Shown: piece by piece, positions 1-7,374 of the stretch
How positions within the stretch are numbered: position 1 is the stretch's first letter
Layout: the number at the start of each line of letters is the position of its first letter
IMG/VR virus record: IMGVR_UViG_3300033997_000310
Coordinates: 50,802-114,801 of that record
DNA length: 64,000 nt
From: a virus
Strand: one strand, 5' to 3'
Program-made: the position numbers and the translations under genes
The notes under the pieces: model-generated
Database searches by the model: none
What the model was told of the DNA's origin: nothing
Seen by the model: the letters and a program-made list of their open reading frames with translations, nothing else

Positions 1-611
1 TGCAGCGCAACGCCCTGCTGCCCGCCCTGACCGGTATCTTCGCCGGCCCGCTGGCCAGCACCCATGTGCTGACCAAGGCGACGGAAGACGCCAATACGGC
101 GCCGGACAGCGCCTTCATCGGCAGCGACAACGTGATCGACTGCGCCAACCTGCTGGGCGACCATTGGGAGCGCGTGACCACCCTGGTCATGCACTCCAAG
201 CCGTTCTCGCGCCTGCAGAAGCTGAAGCTGATCGAGTATGTTCCGCTGTCTGAGCAGAACATCCAGGTTCCGTTCTTCCTTGGCCGCCGCGTGATCGTCG
301 ATGACGGCTGCCCGGCCGTGAATGGCAGCGCCAGCGGCAAGAAGTACACGACCTACCTGTTTGGCGCGGGAACCATCGCCTATGGCGAGGGCACGCCGAA
401 GGTGCCGACCGAGACCGACCGCGACTCCCTGGCCGGTATCGATTATCTGGTCACCCGTCGTCACTTCTTCCTGCATCCGCGCGGCCTGAAGTGGGTCGGC
501 GCCGTCGCCGGCAAGACCCCGACCAATGCCGAGCTGGAATCCGGTTCGTCCTGGAGCCTCGTCTACGAGGCCAAGAACGTGCCGATCCTCAAGCTGGTCA
601 CCAACGGCTAA
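1..611 (+). CDS. major capsid protein (5'-truncated)
   Basis: The reading frame is already open at base 3, so the true start lies left of the window and about 202 C-terminal residues are visible. The sequence matches the phage major capsid protein 13-like family: a beta-rich core with the pattern DDGCP, a KYTTYLFG strand, then a TDRDSLAG segment and HPRGLKWVG near the end. It would form the procapsid shell. It is followed by decoration-type genes, as expected of the head module. The start and full length cannot be judged. Confidence 0.8.
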   Translation, partial: QRNALLPALTGIFAGPLASTHVLTKATEDANTAPDSAFIGSDNVIDCANLLGDHWERVTTLVMHSKPFSRLQKLKLIEYVPLSEQNIQVPFFLGRRVIVDDGCPAVNGSASGKKYTTYLFGAGTIAYGEGTPKVPTETDRDSLAGIDYLVTRRHFFLHPRGLKWVGAVAGKTPTNAELESGSSWSLVYEAKNVPILKLVTNG

Positions 612-668
612 GGGCCTGACGGCTCGCTTCGGCGGGCCGTCTCCTTATCGGCACAAGGAAGTCTCGCC

Positions 669-1211
669 ATGACGTACCGCAACAAGACCCTGTCCGAGCG
701 CCAGCTTGCCAATATCGAGCTGCTGACGGACTCCTCCGGTGGCACCGAGGTGACTGAAATCACCTCCAAGGTCGGCATTTATGTCGTGCCGCTGTTCATC
801 AACCTTGCCGAAGTTACCGGCAACGGCGACGTACTGACGACATACACGCCTGGACACAAGTTCAAGATCCTGGCCGTGGACTTTGCCGTTGCAAAGGCCG
901 TCACCACCGCCTCCAAGCGCGCCGACTTCAATCTGGAGATCGGCACGACGAACGTGACCGGTGGTGTCGTCAGCGTCACCAGCGCCGCTGCAACGCCGAT
1001 GGGCAAGGTCATCGCCGGCACGGCGGTCACTGCCGCCAACACCGGCAGCGCCACCGATACGATCTCGGTCGAATCGGCCAGCGTCACCGCGCACGCTGAA
1101 GGCAATGGCTGGATCCTGATCAAGCTCCAGAACATGGACACGGTCGATGCCGTCGCTGCGCTGTGCGGCAAGCTGAACGACGTGATCTACGGCGCGCAGA
1201 AGACGGCGTAA
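669..1211 (+). CDS. putative head decoration or minor capsid protein
   Basis: A 180-residue protein starting at an ATG preceded by AAGGAA. It is rich in Thr, Val, Ala and Gly with alternating beta-strand character and has no membrane segment or Cys motif. It lies directly after the major capsid gene, where siphophages encode decoration proteins. I recognise no named family, so the role is inferred from position and composition only. Confidence 0.5.
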   Translation: MTYRNKTLSERQLANIELLTDSSGGTEVTEITSKVGIYVVPLFINLAEVTGNGDVLTTYTPGHKFKILAVDFAVAKAVTTASKRADFNLEIGTTNVTGGVVSVTSAAATPMGKVIAGTAVTAANTGSATDTISVESASVTAHAEGNGWILIKLQNMDTVDAVAALCGKLNDVIYGAQKTA

Positions 1212-1247
1212 CCCACGCCTCCACCTCTTTCAGAAGGATACCGGGCC

Positions 1248-1655
1248 ATGGCCCTCGAAACCGAAGCCTCCCTCACCCAGGACATGCCCTACACCAACGG
1301 CGCCCACGAGCGGGCCCTGGTGCAGTTGGCGGGGTACGAGGATGTCACCGCGACCACGACCACCCAGGCGCTGCGTGTCGATATCTATCAGACGCGCATC
1401 ACCGCTGCTGCCGTGTCCAGCGTCGCCACGCTGCCCGCCGGCACGTTCCCCGGCCAGCGCAAGGTCGTGACCATGCCGGCCCGCGCCGGCAGCGTCACAT
1501 TTATCCTGACCCCGAGCGTTGGTGTGACCTGGAAGCAGGCGAACGGCACCGACGACAGCGCCAGCGTCACCTTCGACGCTGCCGGTGAGTATCTGGTGGT
1601 GCTGTGGGATGGCGCTAAGTGGGTGAACCAGTCCACCAACGCCACCGTCGCCTGA
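1248..1655 (+). CDS. hypothetical virion protein, decoration-like
   Basis: A 135-residue Thr/Ala/Val-rich protein with an Ig- or jellyroll-like strand pattern in its second half (a VTFILTPSVGVTWKQ segment and a closing LVVLWDGAKWVNQ). The C-terminal part resembles small beta-domains found in phage head or fibre proteins. It sits in the head gene cluster, co-directional with the capsid gene and 36 bp after the previous gene. A structural role is inferred. Confidence 0.45.
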   Translation: MALETEASLTQDMPYTNGAHERALVQLAGYEDVTATTTTQALRVDIYQTRITAAAVSSVATLPAGTFPGQRKVVTMPARAGSVTFILTPSVGVTWKQANGTDDSASVTFDAAGEYLVVLWDGAKWVNQSTNATVA

Positions 1656-1715
1656 CCCTGAACAAGGGGCGCCACCCCAACATGGCGCCCCTGAATCCCA
1701 ACGGAGCGGAAAGCC

Positions 1716-2081
1716 ATGTCTGCCACCGGCCATAACTATCGCCGCATCATGCTCATGCGTCGTGCGGAGCAGGAGCGCCAGCGCTTGGCGCAGGAAGCTG
1801 CCGCTGCCCAGGAAACGGAGGCGAGCGACGAAGGTGCCGGCGCTCAAGGCATTCCATTGGAGGGCGCTGATCCAGGCGTGATCCCCTCTGCGCCCGTACA
1901 AAACAGCGGCGAGATTCAGGCCGCCGATGCTCCGCCATCCGTCAACTACGCCGAGTTCACGAAGGTCGAACTGAAGAAGATGGCAGACGAGCGCTTTGGC
2001 CTGAAGCTGGAGCCGGCGATGTCGAAGGGCGACATGATCGCCGCCATTGAGGCCGCGGCCTCGAAGTCTGAAGGCAACTGA
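1716..2081 (+). CDS. hypothetical protein with C-terminal HeH/LEM-like domain
   Basis: 121 residues. The N-terminal half is polar, with an Arg/Gln/Glu-rich coiled stretch and a Gly/Pro/Ala-rich linker. The last 40 residues (from about residue 78, FTKVELKKMADERFG) have the helix-extension-helix pattern used by many phage head-module proteins to bind nucleic acid. It is separated from the next gene by only two bases, so translation is probably coupled. Function unknown. Confidence 0.5.
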   Translation: MSATGHNYRRIMLMRRAEQERQRLAQEAAAAQETEASDEGAGAQGIPLEGADPGVIPSAPVQNSGEIQAADAPPSVNYAEFTKVELKKMADERFGLKLEPAMSKGDMIAAIEAAASKSEGN

Positions 2082-2083
2082 TC

Positions 2084-2383
2084 ATGCCTACCGCCTACAT
2101 CGAGGAATTCGATGCCGCCTACCGGGTGAATGGGGACGTCATTCCGACCGTCCCCGGCACCCTCATGGCCAAGCAGAAGGTCGCCATCGCCGGCACGTCT
2201 GCACAGTCATCCGCGCTGGCCGCCGGCACGCGCATCGTGCATCTGTGCGCCGATACCGATTGCCTGTTCCTGGTGGGCGCCAACCCGACCGCAGACGCCA
2301 ACAGCCGCTATCTGCCGGCCAAGGTTCCGCGCCTGATCTCCGTCGCTGGCGGCGAGAAGATCGCCGTTATCAGCATCTCGTAA
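2084..2383 (+). CDS. hypothetical small virion protein
   Basis: 99 residues, starting two bases after the previous stop. The predicted strands (RIVHLCADTDCLFLVG and LISVAGGEKIAVISIS) suggest a small beta-sandwich of the kind found as head decoration or tail accessory proteins. It lies between the HeH-domain gene and a connector-type gene, so a virion role is likely; no named family is recognised. Confidence 0.45.
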   Translation: MPTAYIEEFDAAYRVNGDVIPTVPGTLMAKQKVAIAGTSAQSSALAAGTRIVHLCADTDCLFLVGANPTADANSRYLPAKVPRLISVAGGEKIAVISIS

Positions 2384-2397
2384 CCTGGGAGGCCAGC

Positions 2398-2907
2398 GTG
2401 GCGTTCACCGCGGAAGACGGCACCGGAGTCACGGGAAGCAATTCCCTCGTGAGCGTTTCCGCTGCCGACACGTACTTCAGCGACCGGAACAACACGACTT
2501 GGGCCGCCAAGACGACGGCGCAGAAGCAGGCTGCACTTCTCGAAGGCACCGCCTACCTTGAAGGCACCTATGTCGGCCAATGGCCTGGCACGATCCTGAA
2601 AGAGACCCAGGGACTCTCCTGGCCGCGTGAATACGCCTATGACCGCGACCGCCGCGAACTGACCGGCGTCCCTGTTGATGTGCAGGCGGCTGTGTGCGAG
2701 TTGGCGTTCCAGTCCTTCTCCGGTGCGCTCGCACCCTCCACCAACGGCGCCAAGCGCGTGAAGCGCATCAAGGGCGGTTCGGCTGAGATCGAGTACGAGA
2801 CCAGCAGGGGCGGCACGGCCCGCGAATATCCGTTCGTGACGCGGCTGCTGTCGCGCATCCTGTCCGGTCCCGGCGGCACCTACAACATCGCGCTGCGGAG
2901 GGTCTGA
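2398..2907 (+). CDS. head-tail connector-type protein (DnaT-like ssDNA-binding family)
   Basis: 169 residues from a GTG start preceded by GGGAGG; no ATG fits the domain start. The pattern ADTYFSDRN, repeated Ala-rich helices, TYVGQWPG and LSWPREYAYD, followed by a helix at VPVDVQAAVCELAF, is that of the phage DnaT-like/gp6-type family encoded between capsid and tail-completion genes. Those proteins act in head completion. The stop overlaps the next start (TGATG). The alternative name ssDNA-binding protein comes from the family label and is less likely in this context. Confidence 0.6.
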   Translation: MAFTAEDGTGVTGSNSLVSVSAADTYFSDRNNTTWAAKTTAQKQAALLEGTAYLEGTYVGQWPGTILKETQGLSWPREYAYDRDRRELTGVPVDVQAAVCELAFQSFSGALAPSTNGAKRVKRIKGGSAEIEYETSRGGTAREYPFVTRLLSRILSGPGGTYNIALRRV

Positions 2908-3296
2908 TGGGCTTGCTTGCTGACTTCTCCGACGGCATGGCCGAACTGTTCACCGCGCTGGAAGACCTGGCATTCGTCGGCACGGTCACGCGCACGGTCC
3001 CTGGCACCTATGACCCGGACACCGGCCCGACCAGCACCACACTGACGTCGTCGTGCAAGATCGTCTTCGATACCAAGCCGGACACGAACGACACTCGCCT
3101 CGTTGGCCTGGAGATCCTTCCGACCGACGAAAAAATGCTGCTGCAGGGCCTGACCTTCAAGCCGAACGAAGGCGATACCGTCACCATCACGGCGCGCGGT
3201 GACGGCACCTCAGTCAGTGACCAGCCGGTGCGGCGCATCATCTTCGTCGATGACGTCATTCAGAGCGGCGCGCTCTATTCCGTGGTGGGGCGCTGA
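2907..3296 (+). CDS. putative head-closure / neck protein
   Basis: 129 residues, with start and stop both overlapping neighbours (TGATG), which indicates tight translational coupling in the late operon. A short N-terminal helix is followed by a beta-rich body (VGTVTRTVPGTYDPDTG, then KMLLQGLTFKPNEGDTVTI), the organisation of head-closure (gpFII/SPP1 gp16-like) proteins. The position between connector and tail-terminator genes supports this. The family assignment is by pattern, not by a diagnostic motif. Confidence 0.5.
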   Translation: MGLLADFSDGMAELFTALEDLAFVGTVTRTVPGTYDPDTGPTSTTLTSSCKIVFDTKPDTNDTRLVGLEILPTDEKMLLQGLTFKPNEGDTVTITARGDGTSVSDQPVRRIIFVDDVIQSGALYSVVGR

Positions 3297-3757
3297 TGCC
3301 GGGACTGGACTTCGCATATCGCCTCGGATGGAAGGCCTACATCACCCTGGTCTGGGAAATCGTCTGGGACCGGTTCTGCTTCATGTGGTGGCGTACCGAG
3401 ACGAGGTCGGCAGAAATCGTGTTCGGGTCCGTCGCCGCGCTATGGGCTGCCCTACTGTTTCACGCGGATACCGCGTCCGCCAAGCATCTGTCGTCCTATC
3501 TGGAGACCATCGCACCGGCCGGCGTCTGGCAATGGCTGCTGTTTGTCCTGGGTGGTGCGCAGTGCGCCATCGCCTGGTTCAAGCAGCGCTCGCTGATTCC
3601 GCTGCGGCTGTTGATCTGGATGGCCAGCTTCGCGACGTGGTCCTACGTCATGCTCATCAGCTTCCTCGCTGTACCGCCAGCGCTGATTACTGCTGCCGTC
3701 GCTGCTGTGCTGGTCTTCGGCTCTTTCTGGGCTGTCACTCGAACGGGGCGTGGGTGA
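3296..3757 (+). CDS. four-helix integral membrane protein inside the head-tail module
   Basis: 153 residues with four hydrophobic segments (about residues 40-57, 75-93, 98-115 and 119-146) and basic loops, so an inner-membrane protein. It overlaps the preceding gene by one base and is followed four bases later by another protein with a membrane anchor. A membrane protein between neck and tail genes is not part of the usual virion assembly order. Possible roles are superinfection exclusion, membrane insertion of ejected DNA or an extra holin; nothing decides between them. Confidence 0.55.
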   Translation: MPGLDFAYRLGWKAYITLVWEIVWDRFCFMWWRTETRSAEIVFGSVAALWAALLFHADTASAKHLSSYLETIAPAGVWQWLLFVLGGAQCAIAWFKQRSLIPLRLLIWMASFATWSYVMLISFLAVPPALITAAVAAVLVFGSFWAVTRTGRG

Positions 3758-3760
3758 TGC

Positions 3761-4099
3761 ATGGAAATCCTGTCGCTCTTTCAGAAGCTCGGCCCGGAAT
3801 GGCTCACCGGCGGCCTGTTCGCGGGCGTGGCCATCTTCGCCCTGGTGCTGCAACTGAAGCGCATGAGGCAGGACGACAGCCGGAACGACGCAGAGGTGCA
3901 GTTTCGGGGCGACCTGTTCAAGCAAATCGCGGAGCAACGGGCGGAAATCAAGGAACTGAAGGAGCGCGCCGATCGGTTCGCAGACGAGCGCAACAAGGCC
4001 TTGCTGGCCGCGGCCGCCATGGAAGCATCCAACAAGGAACTGGCGGCACAGGTCGGCGGCTTGCAGGCGCTGCACGACATCCGGCGGGGAGATAAGTGA
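3761..4099 (+). CDS. membrane-anchored coiled-coil protein
   Basis: 112 residues: a hydrophobic segment at about 16-32, then a long charged helix (about 45-105) rich in Glu, Lys, Arg and Ala with heptad character. This topology resembles an inner-membrane spanin subunit, but a separate spanin pair lies in the lysis cassette, so a partner for the preceding membrane protein is also plausible. The stop overlaps the next start (TGATG). Confidence 0.5.
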   Translation: MEILSLFQKLGPEWLTGGLFAGVAIFALVLQLKRMRQDDSRNDAEVQFRGDLFKQIAEQRAEIKELKERADRFADERNKALLAAAAMEASNKELAAQVGGLQALHDIRRGDK

Positions 4100-4506
4100 T
4101 GCCGTCCGGTACTTTCGCGCTTGATGTATCTCGCTGGGTCGCCAAGGCCAATGGCAACACCGATCTGGTGTTGCGCAAGATCACTTTGGACTTGACGCGG
4201 TCGGTCGTGATGAAAACGCCTGTCGACACCGGCCGTGCCAGAGGTGCGTGGTCCGTGTCCATCGCGACCATTCCGCCATATGAGGTTAAGCCGGAAGACA
4301 AGAGCGGCGGCAACGTGCTGAGCAAGGCTGCCGGCACAATCAACAGCGAGGTGAAGGCTGGCCAGGTCATTTACCTCACCAACACGCTGCCGTACATCCT
4401 GCGCCTTGAGGAAGGCTACTCAAAGCAGGCCCCGGCCGGCATGGTTGGGCTCACGCTGCGTGAATGGCCCGGCATCGTCCGCACCAGCACGGCGGGGCTG
4501 CCATGA
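4099..4506 (+). CDS. putative tail-completion protein (HK97 gp10-like)
   Basis: 135 residues from the ATG overlapping the previous stop. It contains the typical gp10-like stretch in which a helix runs into VMKTPVDTGRARGAWSVS, followed by later residues LPYILRLEEGYSKQAPAGMV; the TPVDTGRARG and Y-x-x-x-L-E-x-G pattern marks this family of tail-completion proteins that join neck and tail tube. The last four bases overlap the next start (ATGA). Confidence 0.7.
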   Translation: MPSGTFALDVSRWVAKANGNTDLVLRKITLDLTRSVVMKTPVDTGRARGAWSVSIATIPPYEVKPEDKSGGNVLSKAAGTINSEVKAGQVIYLTNTLPYILRLEEGYSKQAPAGMVGLTLREWPGIVRTSTAGLP

Positions 4507-4934
4507 CCGCGCTTCGCATCGCATCCGCCATGGAAAAGCGCCTCAAGAGCCTATCGCCCGCACTGCCGACGAAGTGGGAGGGCGCGCAATACACAGCGAC
4601 CGCAGGCACCGCATGGCAGCGCGCCACCGTGATGTTCTCCGACACGCGGGCCTTGGGTGTGTTCGGCGAAGCGCCTGAGGAATGGACCGGGTATCTGCAC
4701 ATCTCGCTCAACTACCCGAACGGGCAGGGCGCACAGCCGGCGCGCACGCGTGCAACGCTTCTCTGCGGAGACCGGGACAATGGCGTTCAAGGCCACTTCT
4801 ATCGCGGTCAAGTGCTGATTGAGGGCAACACCAAGGTCACGATCTATCAGCCGATCATCAAGACGGGCGATGACTCTGACCCGCTCTGGTACTCGCTGCC
4901 CGTACACATCCCTTTCCTCGCTCACACGATCTGA
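4503..4934 (+). CDS. tail terminator-like protein (DUF4128 type)
   Basis: 143 residues from the ATG that overlaps the previous stop (ATGA). The N-terminal helix, a W-x-G-A-x-Y segment and the long strands towards GHFYRGQVLIEGNTKVTIYQP resemble the DUF4128 tail-terminator-like family, which forms the ring that caps the tail tube. It sits directly after the gp10-like gene and before the tail tube gene, the conserved order in siphophages. Confidence 0.6.
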   Translation: MTALRIASAMEKRLKSLSPALPTKWEGAQYTATAGTAWQRATVMFSDTRALGVFGEAPEEWTGYLHISLNYPNGQGAQPARTRATLLCGDRDNGVQGHFYRGQVLIEGNTKVTIYQPIIKTGDDSDPLWYSLPVHIPFLAHTI

Positions 4935-4946
4935 CGGAAGGAAATC

Positions 4947-5240
4947 ATGGCCACCAAGCGCAAGCCCGTCGAGCCCGCCACCGAGATCGTCGCGCCGCCC
5001 GCCGATGTCAACATCGTCGTGAGCGCACTGAACGCTCTGTCCGAAGCGGCATCCTCCGGCAGTGCATGGACACCAGATGTAGCATCGCTGTATCAAGATG
5101 CGGTGCAACTTGCGCAGAAGCAGGCGAAGGCGCTGGAGCGTATCGCAGGTTTCGAATTTGCATCCGACGCGCCACCGGGCCCAGCCCACGCTGCGTTGAA
5201 TGCAGTCCGCAAGATCGCCAGCGACGCCCTGGGGGCGTAA
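4947..5240 (+). CDS. hypothetical small tail-module protein
   Basis: 97 residues with a good GGAAGGAAATC ribosome-binding region. Mostly helical and Ala-rich after a Lys/Pro-rich start; no motif recognised. It lies between the tail terminator and the tail tube genes. It may be a minor tail component or assembly factor; function unknown. Confidence 0.45.
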   Translation: MATKRKPVEPATEIVAPPADVNIVVSALNALSEAASSGSAWTPDVASLYQDAVQLAQKQAKALERIAGFEFASDAPPGPAHAALNAVRKIASDALGA

Positions 5241-5307
5241 CGGCAACCCAACCCGCCGGTGGCAGGGCCATCGGCAGCCAACACCCCCAATCTGAAGGAC
5301 GTTCGCC

Positions 5308-6519
5308 ATGACGATCGCAAAGGGCATTGCCAAGCAGCTCATCTACAAGAAGGAAACCACGTTCGGCACGCTGGCCGGCGCGTCCAGTGCGCAGCGCCTG
5401 CGCCGCACGGAATCGACGCTGAACCTGCAGAAGGACACCTACCAGTCGGCCGAAATCCGCAGCGATTATCAGATCGCCGATTTCCGCCACGGTGTGCGTC
5501 GCGTCGCCGGCAACGTGAATGGCGAGTTGAGCCTGGGGACCTATAAGGACTTCATCGCCCATGTCCTGCGCCAGGATTGGGTGGCCGGTGTCTCCAAGAC
5601 CAACAGCGATTTCACCAGCGTGACCAGCGACAGCGGCACGAAGACCTTCACTTTCGCCAGCGGCAACCCCATCACCGAGGGCTTCCGCGTGGGCGACGTG
5701 ATCCGGTGGACGGGGCTGGCGGCGACCGCCAACAACAGCCGCAACATGCGGATCACCGCGCTGACCAGCACGGCCATCACCGTGGCCGAAAGCATCACGA
5801 CCGATGCCAGCCCGGACAGCAGCTTCACGGTTGCGGTGGTCGGCAGCAAGGTCATGGTGCCTTCGACCGGCCACACCGACACCAGCTTCACGTTCGAGCA
5901 TTACTTCTCTGACCTGGACAAGACCGAGGTCTTCACGGGCGTCAAGGTCAACACCATGGAGATCGGCCTGCCGGCAACCGGCATGGCGACCATCAACATG
6001 GCGATGATGGGCCAGAACCGCACGCTGGATCCCAATGGTGACGGCTCCGCGCCGTACTTCACCAGCCCGACCTCCGAAACGACCACGGCTATCCTGGCAG
6101 CGGTTAGCGGCGTGCTGCGTGTCAACGGCGCCGACAACGCCGTCGTGACCGGCATCACCATCAACATCTCTGGCAACATCACGGGCGATCCGGTGGTCGG
6201 CTCCAACCTGATCCCGAACATGTTCACCGGTCGCGTGAACGTCACCGGCAGCTTCACCGCCTATTTCGATGGGCAGTCGCTGGACGAGGCTTTCGACGAC
6301 GAGTCCGAGGTCTCGCTGCACTTCATGCTGACCACCGCCGATGGCGAGCCGAAGCCGTTCCTGGCTGTACATCTGCCGCGAATCAAGTTGGGCGGAAACG
6401 ACAAGAACGACGGTGAGGGCGGCCTGATCCAGACCATCCCGTTCCAGGCGCTTCTGAAGCCGACGACGAGCGGTTTCGACTCTTCAACGATAATTTTCCA
6501 GGACAGCAGCGTGTCCTAA
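5308..6519 (+). CDS. major tail tube protein
   Basis: 403 residues. The family pattern of phage tail tube proteins is visible: the opening (IAKQLIYKKETTFGTLAGA), RRVAGNVNGELSLGTYKDFIAHVL near residue 70, a Thr/Ser-rich inserted beta domain at about 100-200 and the closing VTGSFTAYFDG...DEAFDDESEVSLHF segment. The insert resembles a surface Ig-like domain. It would polymerise into the tail tube. The position before the tail chaperones and tape measure gene fits exactly. Confidence 0.8.
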   Translation: MTIAKGIAKQLIYKKETTFGTLAGASSAQRLRRTESTLNLQKDTYQSAEIRSDYQIADFRHGVRRVAGNVNGELSLGTYKDFIAHVLRQDWVAGVSKTNSDFTSVTSDSGTKTFTFASGNPITEGFRVGDVIRWTGLAATANNSRNMRITALTSTAITVAESITTDASPDSSFTVAVVGSKVMVPSTGHTDTSFTFEHYFSDLDKTEVFTGVKVNTMEIGLPATGMATINMAMMGQNRTLDPNGDGSAPYFTSPTSETTTAILAAVSGVLRVNGADNAVVTGITINISGNITGDPVVGSNLIPNMFTGRVNVTGSFTAYFDGQSLDEAFDDESEVSLHFMLTTADGEPKPFLAVHLPRIKLGGNDKNDGEGGLIQTIPFQALLKPTTSGFDSSTIIFQDSSVS

Positions 6520-6616
6520 CCGAGATGCCGGCCCCAACCCGGCATGAGTGTCTGCGCAGACTTGGGGGCGGGGAGTTGGGCCCCGCCCCCTTCAACCCAC
6601 CCAACGGGAAATCATC

Positions 6617-7003
6617 ATGGCCTTCGACATTTCCGCTGCCAAGCAGCTCGACACCGCTGAATACACCGTCATCCACCCGGCGACGAAGGATGAGACGGAA
6701 TGGAAGATCACTTTCGCCGGCCCGAGCCATCCCAAGGCCGTCTCGCAGCGCAACGCCATGCTCCGCAAGGGCCTGGTGCGCAGCAAGAACGGCGGGCGCG
6801 ATCTGAAGCCGAACGTGGTCGATGAGGAAGCCGTCGACTTCATCGTCGATCGCATCATCGGCTGGACCGGCGCGTCGCAGGAGTTCGAAGAGGAATACGC
6901 CAAGTCGCTGCTGATGAAGCCGGAATATAGCTGGCTGCGTGGCCAGTTGAACGTGTTCCTGAACGACGACGCGTCTTTTATCGGCAGCTCCGCGACGAAC
7001 TGA
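6617..7003 (+). CDS. tail assembly chaperone (gpG-like)
   Basis: 128 residues from an ATG preceded by GGGAAATC. A small acidic protein starting with a tail-tube-chaperone-like strand pair (AEYTVIHPATKDETEWKITFAG) and ending in helices. Such proteins bind the tape measure protein during tail assembly and are usually made in two forms. The zero-frame product ends at 7003 while the -1 frame stays open downstream, see the next entry. Confidence 0.65.
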   Translation: MAFDISAAKQLDTAEYTVIHPATKDETEWKITFAGPSHPKAVSQRNAMLRKGLVRSKNGGRDLKPNVVDEEAVDFIVDRIIGWTGASQEFEEEYAKSLLMKPEYSWLRGQLNVFLNDDASFIGSSATN

Positions 7004-7374
7004 TCGCCTACGCGGAGCACGAGTTTGCCCTGTCGGTGGAAACCGATGGGGCAACCCTCCGGAAGCACCTGGAGAGCGTGGAAGCGCAGACAGGCAAGCG
7101 ACCGGCACAGTTGGATGGCCCCGAGTTCCCAACCGGGGTGGAGTATCTGTGGGAGTGGTACTGGCAGCTGCGTCGCCACAACGGCGGCAATGGTTTCGGG
7201 CCCGGCCCGATATCGTGGAGTGAAATCGACGCTTGGGCGAGAAGAACCGGGGCAGACCCGGCCCCCTGGGAGTTGGAAGTGATCTCTGAACTGGACGCCG
7301 CCTATCTGAAACAGCAGGCGGTTGAACGGAAAAAGAATGACGACCGACATCGCAACGCTCGGGATCAAGGTTGA
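6617..7374 (+). CDS. tail assembly chaperone, -1 frameshifted long form (gpGT-like)
   Basis: The second reading frame (open from 6931 to 7374) has no convincing start: its first candidate is a GTG at 7036 without a nearby ribosome-binding site, yet the frame reads as protein upstream of it (VFYRQLRDELIAYAEHEF). A single slip by one base at the four-T run 6976-6979 (TCT-TTT-ATC to TTT-TAT) joins it to the upstream chaperone, giving about 252 residues. The C-terminal part (ISWSEIDAWARRTG, ELDAAYLKQQA) is the usual chaperone T domain. The 3' end overlaps the tape measure start. The frameshift is inferred. Confidence 0.55.

Noticed and set aside
5008-6372. 454-residue - strand open frame
   Set aside because: Antisense to the tail tube gene; composition is His/Gly/Arg-rich as in typical shadow frames.
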